From: CALDTK01 sp965215215
GTDB taxonomy: Bacteria > Bacteroidota > Bacteroidia > Chitinophagales > Saprospiraceae
Length of the DNA: 64,000 nt
Assembly (NCBI GenBank): GCA_965215215.1
Contig: OZ244043.1
Span: forward strand, 868,001 to 932,000
Direction of reading: 5' to 3'
The notes under the pieces are model-generated. The model was not told where the DNA came from and ran no database searches. It saw only the letters and a program-made list of their open reading frames with translations. Both the position numbers and the translations under genes were made by a program. Each line of letters starts with the position of its first letter. Positions within the stretch are counted from its first letter, which is position 1. Shown in pieces: positions 60,637 through 64,000 of the stretch.

Positions 60637-61325
60637 TCTACGGACCGCTAATCATCATTTCGATCGTTTTCGCCGGAGTCGGCTTTCTGCTGAGCTCTAG
60701 GCTCAAGGGCAAGTTCGCGCGGTACAGCCGCATGAGCCTCGGCAACGGCCTGAGCGGAGCCGAGGTAGCGGCGGCGATGCTGCGCGACAACGGCATCACC
60801 GACGTGCGTATCACGCAGTCGCCGGGTCAGCTCTCCGACCACTACAATCCGGCGGACAAGACGGTGAACTTGAGTCCGGATGTATTCCAGGGCCGCAACG
60901 TAGCCGCCGCGGCGGTGGCCGCGCACGAGGTCGGCCACGCCGTACAGCACGCCCGGGCCTACGCCGGCCTGAAGCTGCGCTCGGCGCTGGTGCCGATCGT
61001 GAGCGTCTCCGCCCGCCTGCAGCAGTACATCTTCATGCTCGGCTTCGTGCTGATCGGCGCGATCGGGAGCGATTTATTCCTGATGATCGCGATTGCCGCC
61101 TTCGGGGTTACCGCCGCCTTCGCGCTGGTGACCCTCCCCGTGGAATTCGACGCGAGCAACCGCGCGCTCGCGTGGCTCGACAGCTCGGGGGTAGCCTCGG
61201 GCGCCCAACACGCGGGGGCCAAGGACGCGCTGTGGTGGGCCGCCATGACTTACGTAGCCGCCGCCCTGTCTGCCGTCGCACAACTCGCCTACCTGGTATT
61301 CTACTTTCTCGGTAGCCGAGACTAA
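60633..61325 (+). CDS. YugP-type zinc metalloprotease
   Basis: 230 residues from the ATG at 60633, whose ATGA overlaps the serS stop. MIYGPLIIISIVFAGVGFLLSSRLKGKFARYSRMSLGNGLSGAEVAAAML is the family opening, and AAHEVGHAVQH is the HExxH zinc site (about residues 101-105). At least three hydrophobic helices place it in the membrane. The family (YugP/DUF232-like peptidase) is widespread but of unknown substrate. Frames reaching further upstream are antisense-like overlaps of serS and are rejected. Confidence 0.88.
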   Translation: MIYGPLIIISIVFAGVGFLLSSRLKGKFARYSRMSLGNGLSGAEVAAAMLRDNGITDVRITQSPGQLSDHYNPADKTVNLSPDVFQGRNVAAAAVAAHEVGHAVQHARAYAGLKLRSALVPIVSVSARLQQYIFMLGFVLIGAIGSDLFLMIAIAAFGVTAAFALVTLPVEFDASNRALAWLDSSGVASGAQHAGAKDALWWAAMTYVAAALSAVAQLAYLVFYFLGSRD

Positions 61326-61418
61326 AGTGAGCGCAATACCCGGATGAGGTGATTTTGTAGCACGTACTTATCTGACGACTAAGGTGGTAATACCTTGGAA
61401 ACCCTTTAATTCGTGTTT

Positions 61419-62126
61419 ATGAACCACGTGCGCCGGTATGTTTTCGTGACTTACGAGGACTTGCTCCAGATCCGCTTCAAGAAACTCGAACGGGTTAGCG
61501 ACAAAGTCTACGTCTTCATCGGGAAGACCATCGAGTTGGTCCCCCTCTGGCTCGTGAAGCAGATGCAGGAGATGGGGCGCGACGTACAGTGGGTCTCCCT
61601 CGAGGACGTGGGCGAGAACGCAGCGGCCGCGGTGCTCAGCTTCCACATGGGCGTACTGCACGAACGCGTCGAGAAGAGTGTCGAGTTTGCCGTGTTCAGC
61701 GACGACGAGCGCTACGATTCGCTCGTCGCCCACCTCGGTGGCCTCGGTCGGCAGTGCATCCGCGTGAAGCAGGGCCGCGCCGGTTCGCCGGAGGAGCCGG
61801 ACAAAGTCCGCCTCGATCAGCCGGGCCGTCCTTCGATCAACCCGCCGGGGGTCCAACAGGGCGCTACCAGTCCGGAAACCGGAGACGTGGAGGTACTGGA
61901 GGCGTCCGCCGCGGCCCGGTTGGCCGTTGCCCCCCTCGCCGACGAGCTGGTCCGGCGACTGATTCGCTCCGGTAATCGCCCGGGGCAACTCCCCCTGCTC
62001 CGTTCCTACATCGAGCTGCACCGGGAAGGCGACCGGGTGGAACACGAAGCCGAGGAGATCATCGACCACCTCGTGCACCAGGGCGAGATCCGGGTGGAGG
62101 GAATGGAAGTAGAATACAACTTCTAG
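61419..62126 (+). CDS. PIN-like domain protein
   Basis: 235 residues from the ATG at 61419 (a GTG two codons earlier is possible). The first half has KVYVFIGKTIELVPLWLVKQMQEMG, VSLEDVGENAAAAVLSFHMGVL and FAVFSDDERYDSLVAHL, which match the pattern of PIN-like nuclease domains (NYN/PIN superfamily): acidic residues after strands, and a D-x-x-FD/YDSLVxHL motif. The second half ends in a helix-rich region that may be a winged helix. A role in RNA handling is inference. It lies between a protease gene and frr. Confidence 0.6.
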   Translation: MNHVRRYVFVTYEDLLQIRFKKLERVSDKVYVFIGKTIELVPLWLVKQMQEMGRDVQWVSLEDVGENAAAAVLSFHMGVLHERVEKSVEFAVFSDDERYDSLVAHLGGLGRQCIRVKQGRAGSPEEPDKVRLDQPGRPSINPPGVQQGATSPETGDVEVLEASAAARLAVAPLADELVRRLIRSGNRPGQLPLLRSYIELHREGDRVEHEAEEIIDHLVHQGEIRVEGMEVEYNF

Positions 62127-62172
62127 CGCCCTCGACGCCGTTCTATATTGCGGCCGCAACCCCGAATACACC

Positions 62173-62736
62173 ATGTCTGAAGATCCACAGGAAGCGCTCA
62201 AGGAAGCGAAAGCGCTCATGGACGAATCGATCCAACACCTCGAGAAAGAGCTTACGCGACTCCGGGCCGGCAAGGCCTCACCCGCGCTCGTGTCGGGGAT
62301 AATGGCCGACTACTACGGCTCCCCCACCCCGCTCAGCCAGATCGCCAACATCACGCTCGGGGACTCGCGCAGCCTCATGATCCAACCCTGGGAAAAGACC
62401 ATGGTACCGGCCATCGAGCGCGCCATCTTCGAAAGCAACATCGGCCTCACCCCGCAGAGCGACGGCGAGACGGTCCGCATCAACATCCCCCCGCTCACCG
62501 AGGAGCGCCGTAAAGACCTCGCCAAGCAGGCCAAGGCGCACGGCGAAGACGCTAAAGTGAGTATCCGCAACGTGCGCCGCGACGCCAACAACGTCATCAC
62601 CAGAGCCGTCAAAGAGGGCTTCCCGGAAGATCAGGGCAACCGCAAGGAGAAGCAAATCCAGGAAGCCACCGACGAGCACATCGCTCGGATCGAGGCCGTT
62701 GTGGCGGCCAAGGAGAAAGACATCATGACGATCTAG
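62173..62736 (+). CDS. frr: ribosome recycling factor
   Basis: 187 residues. MDESIQHLEKELTRLRAGKASPALVSGIMADYYGSPTPLSQIANITLGDSRSLMIQPWEKTMVPAIERAI and VRINIPPLTEERRKDLAKQAKAHGEDAKVSIRNVRRDAN are full-length matches to the RRF family (domain I helices, domain II barrel). It splits the post-termination ribosome together with EF-G. It is convergent with the lipoprotein gene, and the two stop codons overlap by a few bases. Confidence 0.96.
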   Translation: MSEDPQEALKEAKALMDESIQHLEKELTRLRAGKASPALVSGIMADYYGSPTPLSQIANITLGDSRSLMIQPWEKTMVPAIERAIFESNIGLTPQSDGETVRINIPPLTEERRKDLAKQAKAHGEDAKVSIRNVRRDANNVITRAVKEGFPEDQGNRKEKQIQEATDEHIARIEAVVAAKEKDIMTI

Positions 62737-63329
62737 CGGTGCCCCGAGGCATCCGCTCGGTCTTCGCCCGGCTCCCAGTCCCCTTCGATACTCAGTAAGC
62801 GCTCTCCACCGAAGCGTACGCGCTGCTCGCTGTACACGCTGTACTTACCGGGTTCCCAGTGCAATCGCTGCTTCGTATTCGCGATAAGCGACGAGAAGCG
62901 GTTGTCGATATCGATACCCCTTACCCGCCGTTCGGGTCCGAACTCCACGGTTACCTGTCGGGTAAAAAGCGAGGAATCGAGGGCACTGTACACGACCCGT
63001 TCGCCGTCGGCCACCCGGGTGCTATCCGCGACGTACTTATCCCAAAGCGCGGGGCGCTCGATACTGGACTGCGAGAATGCGGCCAACTCCGCCCCCCAGT
63101 CCACGGAGTCGAAGGCGATCGTTTGCCGTTCGCCGTTGACGTCCACGGTCTTCTCCAACCGAGTGCCCCGCAGCACGCTGTCCTGCTCGGCCACGAATAC
63201 GGCTACGTCGAAAAAGCGCGGTCCGGCGCCACCGGGCTGTCCTGCATCCAGGATGTCCTGAGTGCAGGCGGAGCAAAGCGCGCAGAGCAGCGCCGCCGTG
63301 CGGGCCGCTAGATTTATAGACTTACCCAT
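62733..63329 (-). CDS. lipoprotein of unknown function (LPS-assembly-like?)
   Basis: 198 residues from the ATG at 63329; a GTG one codon upstream is possible. The signal ends in the lipobox-like LCSAC. The mature chain has alternating strands (RFFDVAVFVAEQDSVLRG, VVYSALDSSLFTRQVTVEFG) but no motif I can name. It starts one base inside the gpmI stop, so the two genes are probably co-transcribed. Confidence in the gene is good; the function is open. Confidence 0.7.
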   Translation of the reverse strand: MGKSINLAARTAALLCALCSACTQDILDAGQPGGAGPRFFDVAVFVAEQDSVLRGTRLEKTVDVNGERQTIAFDSVDWGAELAAFSQSSIERPALWDKYVADSTRVADGERVVYSALDSSLFTRQVTVEFGPERRVRGIDIDNRFSSLIANTKQRLHWEPGKYSVYSEQRVRFGGERLLSIEGDWEPGEDRADASGHR

Positions 63330-64000
63330 CACGCGTTGAGTAGACTGCGGCCGTCCATCTCTCGGGGGGCATCCAGGCCGAGTAGCTCCAAGATGGTTGG
63401 CGCGAGATCGCCCAGCTTACCTGCGTGAATCGAGTGTTTATCGTCGGCTGCCGGAACGTAGATCACGGGTACCGGGCTGAGGGTATGCGCCGTGTTCGGG
63501 GAGCCGTTCGGGTTGCGCATAACGTCTGAATTACCGTGGTCCGCGATCACGAGGGCGGCGTACCCCGCCCGTTGGGCCGCTTCCAGCAGATCGCCGAGGC
63601 AGGTATCGACCGTCTCGGCGGCCCTCAACGCGGCCTCCCACACGCCGGTGTGTCCCACCATGTCCGTATTGGCAAAGTTGAGCGCTATAAAATCCGGGCG
63701 CGCGGATTCGATGTACGCAATCGCCTCGTCGCGCACATCGAACGCACTCATCTCGGGCTGCAGATCGTAGGTCGCCACCTTCGGCGAGGGCACGATGATG
63801 CGCCGTTCGCCGGCGAAGGGGTCTTCGCGGCCGCCGTTGAAAAAGAAGGTTACGTGCGGGTACTTCTCCGTCTCCGCGATGCGCAACTGCGTCTTGCCCG
63901 CTTCCGCTAAAACCTCACCCAGCGTGGCCTTCAGATCGTCTTTGGTGTACATCACGTGCAGGCGTTCGAAGGATTCGTCGTAGCGCGTCATCGTCACGTA
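63329..64000 (-). CDS. gpmI: 2,3-bisphosphoglycerate-independent phosphoglycerate mutase, 3' part
   Basis: Truncated at the window edge; the visible 223 residues are the C-terminal part of GpmI. HVTFFFNGG, NFANTDMVGHTG and VIADHGNSDVM carry residues that bind the two metal ions, and the end LDAPREMDGRSLL is typical. The enzyme interconverts 3- and 2-phosphoglycerate in glycolysis without a bisphosphate cofactor. A GTTTT motif (63900-63913, minus) lies in the coding sequence. Confidence 0.95.
   Translation of the reverse strand, partial: YVTMTRYDESFERLHVMYTKDDLKATLGEVLAEAGKTQLRIAETEKYPHVTFFFNGGREDPFAGERRIIVPSPKVATYDLQPEMSAFDVRDEAIAYIESARPDFIALNFANTDMVGHTGVWEAALRAAETVDTCLGDLLEAAQRAGYAALVIADHGNSDVMRNPNGSPNTAHTLSPVPVIYVPAADDKHSIHAGKLGDLAPTILELLGLDAPREMDGRSLLNA

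Overview
The window comes from a high-GC member of the Bacteroidota, most likely a Saprospiria/Lewinella-like marine gliding bacterium. The basis is established family knowledge applied to visible features. Several large secreted proteins end in type IX secretion (T9SS) sorting domains, both type A and the gliding-motility type B form. The order fabH-efp-accB-accC-tsaE-ald is typical of the phylum. Rho carries a long polar insertion, and TAnnTTTG-like -7 boxes precede some genes. The species cannot be named from this sequence alone.

Layout. 1-7.1 kb: a truncated lipoprotein gene whose signal peptide is broken by a G9 tract, an AT-richer gap with one copy of a 60-bp palindrome-ended repeat, a VOC / GhrA-like / exonuclease-BRCT run, and a pair of alpha/beta-hydrolase paralogues (one without its nucleophile) next to a glyoxalase-II-like hydrolase. 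7.1-22.8 kb: envelope and housekeeping genes (barrel protein, aldo/keto reductase, three amidohydrolase-type proteins, head-GIN adhesin, AsmA-like protein, desaturase, TlpA-like thioredoxin, universal stress protein, glycyl-tRNA synthetase). 22.9-26.0 kb: a CHRD-repeat T9SS cargo. 26-31.3 kb: the leftward ald-tsaE-accC-accB-efp-fabH cluster. 31.4-36.1 kb: a giant cohesin/SprB-repeat T9SS type B protein. 36-40.7 kb: an ECF sigma factor, an XRE regulator, an HtrA protease and a sodium:solute symporter. 40.8-46.9 kb: a beta-helix T9SS protein and two tandem SASA-type esterases. 47-56.5 kb: a beta-CASP nuclease, two ECF sigma factors each overlapping a membrane partner gene, and a DUF547/TPR/thioredoxin operon. 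56.7-64 kb: rpmH, rho, serS, a YugP-type protease, a PIN-like protein, frr, a lipoprotein and the 3' part of gpmI.

The most unusual signal is not a gene. A short motif recurs about 36 times on both strands, mostly inside coding sequences and in different reading frames: GTTTT followed at once by a mini-hairpin with a GNNA-type loop. The common form is GTTTT-N-GC-GWAA-GC. Rarer forms keep the GTTTT and the loop but change both sides of the stem together (GCC/GGC, GAC/GTC, CCC/GGG, GTCC/GGAC). Some copies form inverted pairs. This looks like selection for a folded single-stranded structure, or for a DNA signal such as an uptake, REP-like or chromosome-maintenance sequence. I know of no described Bacteroidota element matching it.

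No CRISPR array, insertion sequence, prophage, rRNA or tRNA gene was recognised.
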